Positions 28,210 to 39,841 of a DNA stretch of 64,000 nt are shown here, piece after piece; within the stretch, counting starts at the first letter, position 1; the number at the start of each line of letters is the position of its first letter. The DNA is from Lachnospiraceae bacterium. GTDB lineage: Bacteria > Bacillota > Clostridia > Lachnospirales > Lachnospiraceae. A model generated the notes under the pieces. It was not told where the DNA came from. It did no database searches and worked only from the letters and a program-made list of their open reading frames with translations. A program made the position numbers and the translations under genes. Location of the stretch: contig SVEC01000011.1 in assembly GCA_015057555.1 (NCBI GenBank), forward strand, positions 1 to 64,000, read 5' to 3'.

Positions 28210-28241
28210 AAGCTCACTCCTTGATTTTTTTGCATAAAAAA

Positions 28242-28279
28242 ACGAAAGAAAGTGATATTATTTAATCACTTTCTTTCGT
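28242..28279 (-). terminator. Rho-independent terminator downstream of 28323 CDS
   Basis: ACGAAAGAAAGTGAT/ATCACTTTCTTTCGT then T-run on minus strand. Confidence 0.85.
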
Positions 28280-28322
28280 CCTTTAATCCTATTCGATTTT
28301 ATCAAATGGTATATTATGTTAA

Positions 28323-29471
28323 CTATTCATTATTAATCATATTCTGTATGTCTTCGTCTGTCATACCATTAGTAATATAGCTGTAATCCGGTAATGGATT
28401 AACTTCATCTGAGTTATCCGCCTCAAGTCTGGCAATCTGTCTGTTTAAGTCACTTACCTGAGCATCCAAGTTGGTTATGGTAGTTTCCTTAGCAGCAATC
28501 TCTTCACTGTAGGTCTTGATAATCTTTTCATTCTCAGTCCTCATAGTTTTCTTCACAGCTGGAATAAATACAAACCCCAATATAAGGGCACCTAATGCCA
28601 TACCAACTAATACATATACACCTGAATATTTTGCAAAGCCTATATCTCCCACAACCTTCTTTTTAAAGAGGGTGTTCTTACACTTCTCATAGAAGTCCTT
28701 AATAAAATTGCTCTTCTTTTCAGTTGGATCCTCATCCATAAGAGATGTGTTCCTTCTTATAGTGTTCTCTTCAATGTACTCCTCGTCTAAGAGACCATCG
28801 TCATCCACAGACTCATCATCTCTCATCTGGATGATATCTGTATCTGTAGTTCCCATCTCATGAAGGTAATGTATAGCCATAGGATTTGCCTTATCAATCT
28901 TAAGAACTCTCCTAAGAGTTACTCTTGCCTTCTCATAATTACCAAAGTAAATATATAACAATGCTAAAAGCAAATATCCCTTTACAAAATGTCCATTAGT
29001 TGACAATACATTCTTAAGCTGTATAATCGCCAAATCTACATCATCCCTCTTAGCATAGTTAAGAGCCATATTGTACTTAATTGCAATCTGATCTGCATCT
29101 GCTAAGGTTGTAGGATTTGATCTTAGTTCCTTAAGGTACTTGGTTGCCAGGTTACCTGTAGACTTATAGTTTACACTCATAACCCAATGACTAAGAGCCA
29201 TAACAACCTCACCCATCTCATAATATATAAGACCCAAAAGGTTTCTAGACATTATATTCTTCTTGTTGTATCTAAGAGACATATTAAGAGACTCTATAGC
29301 ACCTGACAAATCTCTGGCAACTGCCTTATCATAACCAATATTATAATAATAGTTTGATGTATTATACGCCTTTTTTATAATATCAACATGCATATAACAG
29401 GCTGAACAATATCCACTTTTCTTTATCTGGGCGCCACATATAGGGCATACCACTGGTTTACTTGATGACAT
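28323..29471 (-). CDS. TPR-repeat membrane protein with N-terminal zinc ribbon
   Basis: CPICGAQIKKSGYCSAC; TPR-like helices; TM AALILGFVFIPAV near C-term coiled coil. Confidence 0.8.
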   Translation of the reverse strand: MSSSKPVVCPICGAQIKKSGYCSACYMHVDIIKKAYNTSNYYYNIGYDKAVARDLSGAIESLNMSLRYNKKNIMSRNLLGLIYYEMGEVVMALSHWVMSVNYKSTGNLATKYLKELRSNPTTLADADQIAIKYNMALNYAKRDDVDLAIIQLKNVLSTNGHFVKGYLLLALLYIYFGNYEKARVTLRRVLKIDKANPMAIHYLHEMGTTDTDIIQMRDDESVDDDGLLDEEYIEENTIRRNTSLMDEDPTEKKSNFIKDFYEKCKNTLFKKKVVGDIGFAKYSGVYVLVGMALGALILGFVFIPAVKKTMRTENEKIIKTYSEEIAAKETTITNLDAQVSDLNRQIARLEADNSDEVNPLPDYSYITNGMTDEDIQNMINNE

Positions 29472-29472
29472 A

Positions 29473-29652
29473 TTATCCTATCCTTCCTGCTAAAGGGTTA
29501 GCTGCACCTGCAGCCTGACTTTTCATCTCTGCCGTAACTACCATTACGATATCTGAGATATCCTTAAGGTCATTCTTATAGATAGCCTCCTCTGCCTGAT
29601 TAACTTCAGGGATAGGCTGAAATCTCTTTAATTCTTCTTCAAAATTTATCAT
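29473..29652 (-). CDS. Small hypothetical protein
   Basis: Start MINFEEELKRFQPIPEVNQ behind GGAGG; overlaps folC 3' end. Confidence 0.65.
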   Translation of the reverse strand: MINFEEELKRFQPIPEVNQAEEAIYKNDLKDISDIVMVVTAEMKSQAAGAANPLAGRIG

Positions 29653-31009
29653 TCTTGTATTCCTCCATGTATAGCTCCTTGATAGCACCTATCAAATACA
29701 AGGAGCCTACGCAAAACAACATATCATTTGTCTCTCTCGACCTATTATAAGCCATAGAGAAGGTCTTCTTCAAGTCATTATTATAGTAAATGTTAGTTTT
29801 TATTGAATCACCTAAACTTTCTATAAAGATTTCTGCAACCTCTTTAGACGAAACTCTTCTGTCTGACTGAATAGAGGTAACATATATGCTATCTAACTCA
29901 AGGTTGTTACAGAGATATTCTATCATATCTCTATAATTCTTGTCATCTGCAACTGCAAATAAAATGTTAATTGGCTTGTCTCCACAAAGAGACTTAACAC
30001 TTTTTGTAAATGGTATTATTGCATCTAAGTTGTGGGCACCATCCAGAACCAAACTCTCCTCTAGCTTTTCCATACGCCCTTGCCAATAAAATTTACCACA
30101 TGCAGTCTTTATTATGTTTTCTGATATAGGTGACTCAACACCTGGCAGATTATTACAAAGCTCTATAGCTGTAAGTGCATTATGAAGCTGATACACACCT
30201 GGTGAGCTAAGCTTTATATTCTGGTATCTATAATAACTATTACCACAGGAAAAATCAATGCCTGAAAAGGCAAAATCATTTGTTATATAATCTGTTTTTG
30301 CGACATTATATGCTGGGGCACTAACACCCTTTGCCTGCTTCTCTATAACCTTATCAGCCTGTTCATTCCCAGTATTATATACAATTGGTACGCATGGCTT
30401 TATAATACCAGCCTTTTCAGCAGCTATGGCATCTATTGTATCACCCAAAAGCTTCACATGGTCCAAGCCTATGGAGGTTATAGCTGTAATCTCCGGTTTT
30501 AATATATTTGTGGCATCTAATCTGCCTCCTAAACCGGTCTCATATATACAGTAATCAAGCTCCTTGGTTGCAAAATACACTGCTGCAATAGCAAATACAT
30601 ACTCAAAAAATGTCAGGCTTGGCAAGCTATCTACCTTTACACTCTCATAGGCCTTCTCCACTTTATTAAAGGCTTCCAGAAAGTCATCATCACTAATATA
30701 GGTATTTTGTAGCGGTGTTTCCAAGCTATCCCACACACTGATTCTTTCATTAATCTTAATCAAATGTGGTGACACAAAGCATCCCACCTTATATCCAGCT
30801 TCTACAAGTATGTTTTTTACGAGCTGTACCGTGGAACCCTTGCCATTGGTTCCTGCCACATGTATAGTTTTAGCTTTAAGGTGCGGATTGTCCAACTTAT
30901 CCATAAGAGCAAGCAATGTGACATTTGCCTTGTGATTACCATCTATATACTTGTTAAAGCGGGGAACATTTATAATGTAGTCTACCGCCTGACTGTAGGT
31001 CATACTCAT
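29639..31009 (-). CDS. folC: Folylpolyglutamate synthase/dihydrofolate synthase
   Basis: HVAGTNGKGSTVQLV, YCIYETGLGGRLDATN, LDGAHNLDAI. Confidence 0.96.
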   Translation of the reverse strand: MSMTYSQAVDYIINVPRFNKYIDGNHKANVTLLALMDKLDNPHLKAKTIHVAGTNGKGSTVQLVKNILVEAGYKVGCFVSPHLIKINERISVWDSLETPLQNTYISDDDFLEAFNKVEKAYESVKVDSLPSLTFFEYVFAIAAVYFATKELDYCIYETGLGGRLDATNILKPEITAITSIGLDHVKLLGDTIDAIAAEKAGIIKPCVPIVYNTGNEQADKVIEKQAKGVSAPAYNVAKTDYITNDFAFSGIDFSCGNSYYRYQNIKLSSPGVYQLHNALTAIELCNNLPGVESPISENIIKTACGKFYWQGRMEKLEESLVLDGAHNLDAIIPFTKSVKSLCGDKPINILFAVADDKNYRDMIEYLCNNLELDSIYVTSIQSDRRVSSKEVAEIFIESLGDSIKTNIYYNNDLKKTFSMAYNRSRETNDMLFCVGSLYLIGAIKELYMEEYKNDKF

Positions 31010-31018
31010 AGCTATTTC

Positions 31019-31513
31019 CTATCTATTATCTACCTTTTCTGGGTACATATCATGATTAACTAATCTGTCAAAGGCAACCTTTTCCCACTTAGTGTTTGGT
31101 CTTCCGTAATTACAGTATGGGTCAATGGAAATACCTCCACGTGGGGTAAACTTTCCCCACACCTCTATATACTTTGGATCCATAAGCTTAATCAGGTCCT
31201 TCATAATAATATTTACACAGTCCTCATGGAAGTCACCATGATTTCTAAAACTAAAAAGATATAGCTTTAAGGACTTGCTCTCCACCATAAGCTTATCTGG
31301 AATATATGATATATAAATAGTTGCGAAATCCGGCTGACCAGTTATAGGACAAAGACTTGTAAACTCTGGACAGTTAAATTTCACAAAATAATCATTATCC
31401 GGATGCTTATTTACGAATGCTTCTAATATATCTGCTGAGTAATCACTTGGGTATGAAACCTTCTGGTTGCCAAGTAGAGTTACACCATTTGTTTCTTCTG
31501 TTGTTCTAGACAT
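31019..31513 (-). CDS. queF: NADPH-dependent 7-cyano-7-deazaguanine reductase
   Basis: [45 protein letters not shown]. Confidence 0.96.
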   Translation of the reverse strand: MSRTTEETNGVTLLGNQKVSYPSDYSADILEAFVNKHPDNDYFVKFNCPEFTSLCPITGQPDFATIYISYIPDKLMVESKSLKLYLFSFRNHGDFHEDCVNIIMKDLIKLMDPKYIEVWGKFTPRGGISIDPYCNYGRPNTKWEKVAFDRLVNHDMYPEKVDNR

Positions 31514-31585
31514 AAACATTCCTCCAAATCTATAATATACACTTTCATCATTATAATTTATTAACCCAAATATATCAAGAAAAAA

Positions 31586-31612
31586 GAAGGCTTCCTTTAC
31601 AGGGAAACCTCC
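31586..31612 (-). terminator. Probable terminator overlapping addA 3' end
   Basis: GGAGGTTTCC-loop-GGAAGCCTTC followed by T6 on minus strand. Confidence 0.55.
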
Positions 31613-34600
31613 TTTTCCATGCCAAATGAATACATTATCATTTCCTTTACAGGCAAACCTCTAAGCTGTGACAAGGTATCACCATAGTACTTCAGCTGTG
31701 CCTTGTATCTGCCTATCAAGGTCTCTTCATCACAGGCATCGGTTTTATAATCCATAACGACTATAGCTCCATCCTCCACAAAGTATCCATCCACGATGCC
31801 TTGAACAATTATTGTATCATCCAAGTCATACATATCATCAAGGTCGAATACTTTAGTTGCGGCAAATCCTATAGAGAATTGCTGTTCTTTGAACAATTCA
31901 CCTCTAATAGCAGCCTTTATCATACGCTGTCCCAAATTACTCTTAAGCATATTTGCCACTTTTTTGCAGTTGATAGCTCTAAGCTCAGCATCATCAAAGA
32001 TTCCTCGCTCCTTAAGAGCTTTTTTATGAGCCACCGCAAACTTATACAGATTAGTTTCTCCCTCCAAGGAGGCAAAATCTATAAGCTCCATGCATTTGTG
32101 AACTACAGTACCTCGCATAGCACCTGTAAGCTTTCCAGAGGTAGAATTGGCTTTTTGTTCTTCTTGGATCTCTGTAGGCTTAGCTACTTCCTTCTCGGAC
32201 TGAGTATCCTCTCCCTCGGAATCATCCTGAAATTTCTCATATTCCAGTGCCTTGCAGGCAAATTCACTATCATCATAGCCTGTCCCATCAAAGGCCTTCA
32301 TCTTCTTAATATCTGATACTGACAGCTTACTCTTAAGTTGAGTGATTTTCTGATATGAATAATCACGCTTAAAGCTCTTTAATATCTCTTCAGTTGTTTC
32401 TGAATTTACCTGACTTTCAAGCTGTTCTAAAAGCCGTTCTACCTTCTGCACTCTATCCTCTATGGATCTCTTGGTACTTACCGCCAGCATAGACTTATCA
32501 AAAACCTTAATATTCAGTTTATCAGCAACCTCATAAGTGTCCTTAAGCCTATCAAATCTGGCCATTGTTTGAACTAACAAATCAATAAAGGAATCCGCTT
32601 TCTTACGATTAGTATAAGGAAGTAACATATCCGAATGTTTCATAAGTTTCTCACACTTATTCATAAGTTCTGTATACTTTTTTACATAACCTGTAATAAC
32701 AAGTTTTTCCTTTGCTCTAGTCAAGGCAACATATAATACTCTTAACTCCTCAGCTAAGCCCTCACTTATATTTATATCCTTAAAGGCCTCCCTAACTAAG
32801 GTATCCTTTGAATATCTCTTATTTCTATTCATATATTTCATAGAGAGATAATAATCATTGTTAATGATTAAATTCTTTTTATTATCTTCTCTATTAAAAT
32901 ATTTCCCCAGAGCGCTAACAAATACAATCGGATACTCCAATCCCTTGCTAGAGTGCATAGTCATAATTCTTACAACATCCTCGTCCTCGTTTACAACTGC
33001 TGCCTCTCCAAAATCCACTTGATTAACCTTAAGCTTGTCAACATATCTAAGAAAATTAAATAGTCCTTTGTAATAACCATTTTCATATACCTCTGCCTTA
33101 TCCAAAAGCATATCCAAGTTAGCCTTTCTTCTATGCCCCATAGGCATAGCTGAAACATAGGTATAATATCCTGTTACCTCAAGAGCCTCCCATATAAGCT
33201 GTGATATTGAAAGCTTATTTTTATTATCCTTTAAGTTTTCTAGCAGTTCAAAAAAGGTTTTTAACTTTTTAGTAATTTCATCCTCTATCTCAAGCATATA
33301 CAACTGACACTTATCGTATAAATACTGAAGTTTCTTCTCCTTGGTGTAATCACATATTACGGCTATATCAGACTCATCCAGTCTTGCCATAGGAGACATC
33401 AACACTGCCGCAAGAGGTATATCCTGCTTAGAATTATCTACCACAGAAAGAAGGGACATAACAACTCTTACCTCCACTGCATCAAAGTATCCTTTAGGAT
33501 CAGATAAATATGATGGTATTCCATGAGCCGACAGCACATTGTAAAATACCTCTCCTACACCTTTCATACTTCTTATCAGTATTACTATATCCTTATAAGA
33601 TGCCTTTCTGTAAATCTTTTGTTCCTGTCCATCAACCTCTATCTCCTCACAGACAAGCATACCATTATCCTTATCTAAAAGCTCCTTGATTCTTCCTGCA
33701 ATCATGTGAGCCTCCAACTCTAGATTGGCCAAGTTTTCCATATCATCCTCAGCATCCTCCTGCTCAGGTCTTGCAGTATCCTCTATATCCTCTAGGTTAA
33801 GTACCATAATCTCTGTGTTATGGCTTACAAGAGGTGCTTCTTCTTCATTAGGCTGTGGAAACAAAGCCGAAGGAACTAAGCTTGCAGAAGCATCATATAC
33901 TATTCCTCCTAGTTCCTTACCCATAAGCTGATAGAAGAAATAATTTACAGGAAGTAACACCTCTGCTCTTGAACGGAAATTGTTATTAAGCAAAATCTTT
34001 ACATTATCTCCAGTGTCCTTGAAGGTGTCATACTTACCTATAAACAAATCAGGCCTAGCCATTCTAAAGCGATAGATGCTCTGCTTTACATCACCAACCA
34101 TAAACATATTTGGACAATCTCTGTAATTTCCAGATACACAGTAAAGAATCTCCTCCTGCAAGAAATTACTGTCCTGATATTCATCAATGTATATCTCCTC
34201 TATGCCCATAGATATATTCTTAGCAAGCTCTGTAGGAATAGGCTTACCGTCCACATCATAGGCGCTACATACTAAACTGTGAGCCATATGAGCTATATCA
34301 GAAAACTCAAACATACGTCTAAGCTTCTTTTCCTTCATATATTCCTCTTCAAATCTCTCAGTAAGCTTTATCAATGGAATTACATAGCTAGCTAAATGCT
34401 CCTGTTCCTCCACTACCTGCTGGTAGGTTTTCGTAGGAATCAGCATACCAACCCTTTTTTTATATTTATTTCTAAGTTTTTGTGCCTTGTCCTTTATGTC
34501 CTCGTCACAGTCACCTTTTTTCATTCGAGGAAGGCCTGTCCAGCCATCGGCCAATGCAATCCTTAAATCTTCATAGGTAGTAGCCTCAGCAATACGCTCC

Positions 34601-35388
34601 ACTAATGCTCTGTCAGCCTCTAATGTCTCAACATATACCGCTGGACCATCTGGTAGGTTACACACAGCCTCTACCTCATCTATCTCTCTCCTTATATCCG
34701 CAATCTCCGCCTTAACAGAATTAACGTAGTATTCCACCCACTTAAGATTATTAAAAACATCTTCGCTCTTAATATCAAAGCTGGATTTAGCATTGGAATA
34801 CCAAGCCATAGGTATAGGGTAGCTCGATGCCTTGCTATATACATTAGCAACAGCCTTTCTAAGCTCTTCCTCATTATTCTTGAGTCCAAATATATCTACT
34901 AGTACCTTGAACTCCTTATCGCCCTTATCATATAGCTCCTCAAAAAGATTATCCATAACTTCGGACTTTACCATTTCCATAACGCCCGCGTCACCTATAG
35001 TAAAGCTTGAATCTATATCAAGCATATTGAAATTCTCTTTTACCAGCTTAAGACAAAAGCTATCAATAGTACAAATATCAGCTCTATTAACCAAAAGCTG
35101 TTGACGACACAAATGCTCATCAGAAGGATTTTTGCTTAAGGCTTTTTGTAGTTTACCTCTAATCTTATCTCTCATCTGAGCTGCTGCCGCATTGGTAAAT
35201 GTAACAACCAAAAACTGATCCACATTAACTGGATTATCTTTATCTGTTACTTTACTCACTATTCTATCAACTAGGACCTTAGTCTTACCCGAACCAGCAG
35301 CTGCAGCTACCAAAACATTGGCATCCCTAACTTCTATTGCCATCTGCTGACCTGGTGTTAGAGTAATAACCTCACTACTATTTGGCAT
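31597..35388 (-). CDS. addA: ATP-dependent helicase/nuclease subunit A
   Basis: UvrD-like motifs [51 protein letters not shown]; start MPNSSEV behind AGGAGG. Confidence 0.96.
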   Translation of the reverse strand: MPNSSEVITLTPGQQMAIEVRDANVLVAAAAGSGKTKVLVDRIVSKVTDKDNPVNVDQFLVVTFTNAAAAQMRDKIRGKLQKALSKNPSDEHLCRQQLLVNRADICTIDSFCLKLVKENFNMLDIDSSFTIGDAGVMEMVKSEVMDNLFEELYDKGDKEFKVLVDIFGLKNNEEELRKAVANVYSKASSYPIPMAWYSNAKSSFDIKSEDVFNNLKWVEYYVNSVKAEIADIRREIDEVEAVCNLPDGPAVYVETLEADRALVERIAEATTYEDLRIALADGWTGLPRMKKGDCDEDIKDKAQKLRNKYKKRVGMLIPTKTYQQVVEEQEHLASYVIPLIKLTERFEEEYMKEKKLRRMFEFSDIAHMAHSLVCSAYDVDGKPIPTELAKNISMGIEEIYIDEYQDSNFLQEEILYCVSGNYRDCPNMFMVGDVKQSIYRFRMARPDLFIGKYDTFKDTGDNVKILLNNNFRSRAEVLLPVNYFFYQLMGKELGGIVYDASASLVPSALFPQPNEEEAPLVSHNTEIMVLNLEDIEDTARPEQEDAEDDMENLANLELEAHMIAGRIKELLDKDNGMLVCEEIEVDGQEQKIYRKASYKDIVILIRSMKGVGEVFYNVLSAHGIPSYLSDPKGYFDAVEVRVVMSLLSVVDNSKQDIPLAAVLMSPMARLDESDIAVICDYTKEKKLQYLYDKCQLYMLEIEDEITKKLKTFFELLENLKDNKNKLSISQLIWEALEVTGYYTYVSAMPMGHRRKANLDMLLDKAEVYENGYYKGLFNFLRYVDKLKVNQVDFGEAAVVNEDEDVVRIMTMHSSKGLEYPIVFVSALGKYFNREDNKKNLIINNDYYLSMKYMNRNKRYSKDTLVREAFKDINISEGLAEELRVLYVALTRAKEKLVITGYVKKYTELMNKCEKLMKHSDMLLPYTNRKKADSFIDLLVQTMARFDRLKDTYEVADKLNIKVFDKSMLAVSTKRSIEDRVQKVERLLEQLESQVNSETTEEILKSFKRDYSYQKITQLKSKLSVSDIKKMKAFDGTGYDDSEFACKALEYEKFQDDSEGEDTQSEKEVAKPTEIQEEQKANSTSGKLTGAMRGTVVHKCMELIDFASLEGETNLYKFAVAHKKALKERGIFDDAELRAINCKKVANMLKSNLGQRMIKAAIRGELFKEQQFSIGFAATKVFDLDDMYDLDDTIIVQGIVDGYFVEDGAIVVMDYKTDACDEETLIGRYKAQLKYYGDTLSQLRGLPVKEMIMYSFGMEKEVSL

Positions 35389-38300
35389 CTGCATCCACCT
35401 CCTTCTTATTAATTCCAAGCTCCTCTTCCATACAATTTATAATTCCTGGCGTATCCATAACCCTGTCACCATACTTTAGGAACTTATAAGAGTTGCCACC
35501 ATATTTTTCATCAAATCTACAGCATGCTGAATACGGGCAATAGGTACATGCTGTATTCCTTGATTCATTAAGAGGTGTCTTTGCTATATTCCCATTCAAA
35601 ATCTCCATGGCCAAATCCTTTGCCTTCTTATCCGCATACTGAATTACTGTATCAAAAGCGCTGTTTTTATTCTCAAGACCATAGAGCTTTAACTTCTTAG
35701 CTCTCTCCTTATCCACATCAGCCTCATTCTTTACATTAATATAAGGGTCCTCCATACCATAATAATACATACCCTCTGGAATTATCTTAGTATTCTCGGT
35801 TACTCCCTCAAGACCTGTCTTTGCATTAAGAATATCCTTCATAATTCCAGTGTAAATAGCCAGCTGAAGTTGCACACCATCATAAATTTTATTTAGCTTA
35901 ATATCCTGGTTACTTGACTTGTAATCTACAACCCTGTATCTCAAGGAATCCTGCTCCGAAGAATACAAGACATCTGTTCTGTCAATCTTACCTCTAAGCT
36001 GCATTGACTTATCCTCGTCTAGAGCAACTAACACATTAAACTTCTCCTCAAAAAGCTCTGGTCTAAGATAATTTCCTTCCTTCATACCACTTAATACAGC
36101 TATTGTTCTCTTTCCTATACGATATAGTTCTTCCTTTAGCGTATCATATCTCCCACCCTCAAGCTCTCTTCCTCCAAGTTCCTTTTCCCAGGCCACATCA
36201 ATATGAGCTTGCAACAGCTTATCTCTATCCTGTTCAGATATTGCATCCCAGTTGTTATCCAGTCTAGCACGAACATAGCTAAACATACTCTCCATTGCTG
36301 TGTGAAGAATATTTCCAGTATCCCTGTCATCTACCTTATACAGTTCTCTTTCATCAATTCCTAGAGTATATCTCAGAAAATATGAATACGGACACTTTGC
36401 ATACTGCTCTAGCTTAGATACTGATTGTTTCATCATACTCTCCATTATCAAATCAGTAACCTGTGAGCGAAGCTTTTCTGGCACATTAGAATATGCTAGA
36501 GCATTATGTATCTCAGCTATAGTTCTATCACCATACTCACCCTTATATGCCTCATATAATGACGCAAGCTTAGATATATCCTTAAAATCCTCTAATATAA
36601 GCTGTTTTTGAAGTTCATCCACAAGATATTCCCTAGTTGCTTTAGCAGTTGTAACTCCTAGTTCCTTTATTGTCTCAACTCTTAGCTTAGTAAATAGTCC
36701 TGTTAATCTATCTACTACATAAGATGGAGCAATAGGCTTATTGTCACTATTCATATTAGTATAGGATATATATAGCTTATCTGAAGGGGCCGTCATATTA
36801 GAATACAAGTACAACTGCTCCACAAAGGAATTAACCTTATCTGTAGGAGCCAGCTCCACTCCAAGCTCCTGTAGCTTCTCCTTTTCCTTCTCCGTAATAA
36901 TTCCTGTAGAGGATGGATTTGATGGAATAACTCCCTCATTTGCATCAATAATAAACAACACCTTAACATTGTCCAATCTAGTTCTAGTAATATCGCCCAC
37001 TAAAACCATATCAAGCTTACTTGGTATCATACCAAGATTAAGTTCCTTTAGACCCACCTCCAAGATATCTATAAACTCTCTTATATCAAGGCAGTCTTCA
37101 CCCATAATATTCTCTAGCTTATCTAATACATCTAAAAGCTTTTCATATAGTCCTTTATTTTCCTTTAGCTTATCAGCAAACTCCAAGGTTTCCATCAGTT
37201 TTCTAATGGCCTTAGTATAGTTTCCAACCTCTGCTTTCTTTGTTGCAACAGCCTTTTTAAATGGTTTGATTACATCAAGAAAACTATCCTTAGCCTCAAA
37301 GTTGATTTCTTCACCTGCGATTTTCCACACTCTGTTCCAACGATTGTAACCCTTTATTCCCTTCGCTAAAACATAGTTTTCCAACTCTTCTACATCCTCA
37401 TAGGAAATATCCTGGACAACTCCTGATTTGAGAAACGAGAATACACTATCATAAGAAAAATCATCCTCTAATATCCTTAAAACATGACCTATGCTGTCTA
37501 TACAAGCATTATTCTTAATTGGTGGTGTGTAATCCAAGAAATAAGGAATATCATATAGTGGAAATATTTGGCTAACCGCTGAAACATTCTTTTCAAAATT
37601 ACCAGAAACTATGGCTATATCCTTATATCTATGTTTCCCAGCTTTAACTAAGCTGAAAATAACCTCAGCAACACCCTTGAGCTGTGTTCTAGGGGTCTGA
37701 TATGCATTTAAAGTTATATTTTCTACGGATTCGTTATATATGTCATATGGATATCTAAATATGTTCTTCTCTAGATGAAGCAAATCCCTCTTATCTTCAG
37801 ACCATCGTTTAGGCTCATAAAAGCCTACACAAATATCAGCCTCAAGAGGTACCTGTTTTTCTCTGGCAAGCTGCTTAAGGGAATTGAGAGTTTTATCGGT
37901 GAGATAAAATAACTCATGTTCAGATAACCCTCCCTTAAATGTCTTCTTATATGAAGGTTCATCAATGGTGTGAACACTATATACCTTTACGGCATTACAA
38001 ATAAGGGTTCCTATAAGCTTTAGCTGTATAGGAGTAAAGCCTGTAAACCCATCCATGACAATAACACTATTTTTTATAAGCTCTGAACTACTGGCAAAAT
38101 CCCTTAAAAGCTCAGTAAGCTGTTCTGCAACAATATACTCCGAAGCGATTTTCTCCTGAAAAGCAGTAACTATAATCTCCATATCCTGAAGCTTGTCTAA
38201 TAGAACGCTTTGGTCTTCATTAGTTTTCATATCAGCAATTACCTTTCTTAGTTCCTCCACAGAAAAGTCATACTGATAGAACTCAGACATGAGAGATTTT

Positions 38301-38665
38301 ACCTCATCCACAAATCCTTTCTTATTGAGGCAGTTTTTGTACACCTTAAGCTGCTCCTTAACTTCACCTGCAACTCTTCTTACAAGCATAGATTTTCCAA
38401 AATCCTCTAAAACCTTATTTGTCTTAATATTAAGCTCATCAAACACTCTATAAGCCAAACGGTTAAAGCCTATAACATCGATATTTAAGGTTCCACCGTT
38501 TGGATGAAGCAAAACCATCTTTCTCTGAAGTGCAAGGGAATACTGTTCTGGCACAAGAAGAATGTAATTCAATTCTGGATGCTCCATAGATTCTTTAATT
38601 ATTTTCTCATAAATATAATGGGACTTTCCGCCACCGGAAGGTCCCAATACAAATTGAAGTGACAT
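35378..38665 (-). CDS. addB: ATP-dependent helicase/nuclease subunit B
   Basis: GPSGGGKSHYIYEKI; C-terminal Fe-S cysteines (C..CPYSACC); adjacent addA. Confidence 0.95.
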   Translation of the reverse strand: MSLQFVLGPSGGGKSHYIYEKIIKESMEHPELNYILLVPEQYSLALQRKMVLLHPNGGTLNIDVIGFNRLAYRVFDELNIKTNKVLEDFGKSMLVRRVAGEVKEQLKVYKNCLNKKGFVDEVKSLMSEFYQYDFSVEELRKVIADMKTNEDQSVLLDKLQDMEIIVTAFQEKIASEYIVAEQLTELLRDFASSSELIKNSVIVMDGFTGFTPIQLKLIGTLICNAVKVYSVHTIDEPSYKKTFKGGLSEHELFYLTDKTLNSLKQLAREKQVPLEADICVGFYEPKRWSEDKRDLLHLEKNIFRYPYDIYNESVENITLNAYQTPRTQLKGVAEVIFSLVKAGKHRYKDIAIVSGNFEKNVSAVSQIFPLYDIPYFLDYTPPIKNNACIDSIGHVLRILEDDFSYDSVFSFLKSGVVQDISYEDVEELENYVLAKGIKGYNRWNRVWKIAGEEINFEAKDSFLDVIKPFKKAVATKKAEVGNYTKAIRKLMETLEFADKLKENKGLYEKLLDVLDKLENIMGEDCLDIREFIDILEVGLKELNLGMIPSKLDMVLVGDITRTRLDNVKVLFIIDANEGVIPSNPSSTGIITEKEKEKLQELGVELAPTDKVNSFVEQLYLYSNMTAPSDKLYISYTNMNSDNKPIAPSYVVDRLTGLFTKLRVETIKELGVTTAKATREYLVDELQKQLILEDFKDISKLASLYEAYKGEYGDRTIAEIHNALAYSNVPEKLRSQVTDLIMESMMKQSVSKLEQYAKCPYSYFLRYTLGIDERELYKVDDRDTGNILHTAMESMFSYVRARLDNNWDAISEQDRDKLLQAHIDVAWEKELGGRELEGGRYDTLKEELYRIGKRTIAVLSGMKEGNYLRPELFEEKFNVLVALDEDKSMQLRGKIDRTDVLYSSEQDSLRYRVVDYKSSNQDIKLNKIYDGVQLQLAIYTGIMKDILNAKTGLEGVTENTKIIPEGMYYYGMEDPYINVKNEADVDKERAKKLKLYGLENKNSAFDTVIQYADKKAKDLAMEILNGNIAKTPLNESRNTACTYCPYSACCRFDEKYGGNSYKFLKYGDRVMDTPGIINCMEEELGINKKEVDADAK

Positions 38666-38701
38666 GTTTCTCTCCTTAATCTGTAATACTAACGTGAATA
38701 C

Positions 38702-39778
38702 TTACCCCTGATACTCCACAGCTATCTTCTTAAGCTTATCTTGGCTTACTTTAAAACACTGTATAAGTTTAGGTGAAAATGTACCACACTCACCCTCAAC
38801 TATCATCTCACAGGCTCTGTCAAAACCAACAGCCTTTCTATACACTGTGTCGCACATCAAAGCATCAAAGGCCTCCGTAACTGAAACTATCTGAGCTGAT
38901 ATAGGAATCTCATCCCCAGTCAAACCTTCCGGATATCCAGAACCATCATATCTCTCATGATGATATCTGCATATCTCGTAGCTATAACGATAATAAACCT
39001 CCTCCTGATAACGGGAAACCGCCTCAAGCATCTCACAGCCCTTAGTAGTATGAGACTTTATAATATCAAATTCATCAGCTGTCAGTTTTCCTGCCTTAAG
39101 AACAATACTGTCCGGTATTAGAAGCTTTCCAATATCATGCATACTTGATGCGGATGCAATATAATTAACCTGTTCACTATCAAGCTGATATTCCTTGAAA
39201 AATGTAGCAACAGCCTCACCAAGTATAAGAGTGTATTCCTTAACTCTTCTAATATGATTATTATCCTCTATACCTCTAAACTCAATAATAGTACCTATCA
39301 TATCAAGAATATTATCATTAAGCTTCCTAAGCATATCTGCCTGATATGTAAGCTCACGATTCTGCTGGATTACCTTCTTCTCTAGCCACTTTCTCTCTGC
39401 ATATGTATTAACCACATTATCCACCTTAGCCTTAGCCGACCTAGTGTTATATGGTGGTCTTAAGAACGCAGCAGCACCCTTATCATAATACATCTTAGTA
39501 AGTTCACTGGTTCTATCCGCCATAACAAGTACAGGAACATACTTAGTAATCTTCTTGTTTCGAAGAGCATCCATAACCTTCTCTGCTGATATCTTAGGAA
39601 TATCTGCATCAAGAATTATAGCCGAAAGTCTCTTAAAATAATCTGCAACCTTCTTAAGAAGCTGCTCACCATCAGACACCATAATCACATTATATGCACC
39701 TGTGAGCAAGGTTTGAAGCTCCTGGGCTCTAGTTTCATTACTATCTGCAATTATAATATTTCTCTTCTTACCATCCAT
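38702..39778 (-). CDS. Response regulator with HD-GYP-type output domain
   Basis: Receiver IILDADIP; HDIGKLLIPDSIV, YHHERYDGSGYPEGL. Confidence 0.92.
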   Translation of the reverse strand: MDGKKRNIIIADSNETRAQELQTLLTGAYNVIMVSDGEQLLKKVADYFKRLSAIILDADIPKISAEKVMDALRNKKITKYVPVLVMADRTSELTKMYYDKGAAAFLRPPYNTRSAKAKVDNVVNTYAERKWLEKKVIQQNRELTYQADMLRKLNDNILDMIGTIIEFRGIEDNNHIRRVKEYTLILGEAVATFFKEYQLDSEQVNYIASASSMHDIGKLLIPDSIVLKAGKLTADEFDIIKSHTTKGCEMLEAVSRYQEEVYYRYSYEICRYHHERYDGSGYPEGLTGDEIPISAQIVSVTEAFDALMCDTVYRKAVGFDRACEMIVEGECGTFSPKLIQCFKVSQDKLKKIAVEYQG

Positions 39779-39841
39779 AATATACCTCCATAAGTCCTAT
39801 AAAACGCCCTTGCTATGTATATTCTATCCGTATTATGTAAA

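Noticed and set aside
31514-31585. preQ1 riboswitch upstream of queF
   Set aside because: Short leader with no recognisable preQ1 aptamer; queF appears to follow addA with a terminator-like hairpin between.
31801-32316. 171-aa plus-strand ORF inside addA
   Set aside because: Antisense to a strongly supported addA reading frame; no RBS or recognisable domain.
31597-38665. addAB as part of a defence island
   Set aside because: Standard recombination/repair genes in housekeeping context; no restriction, toxin or phage genes adjacent.
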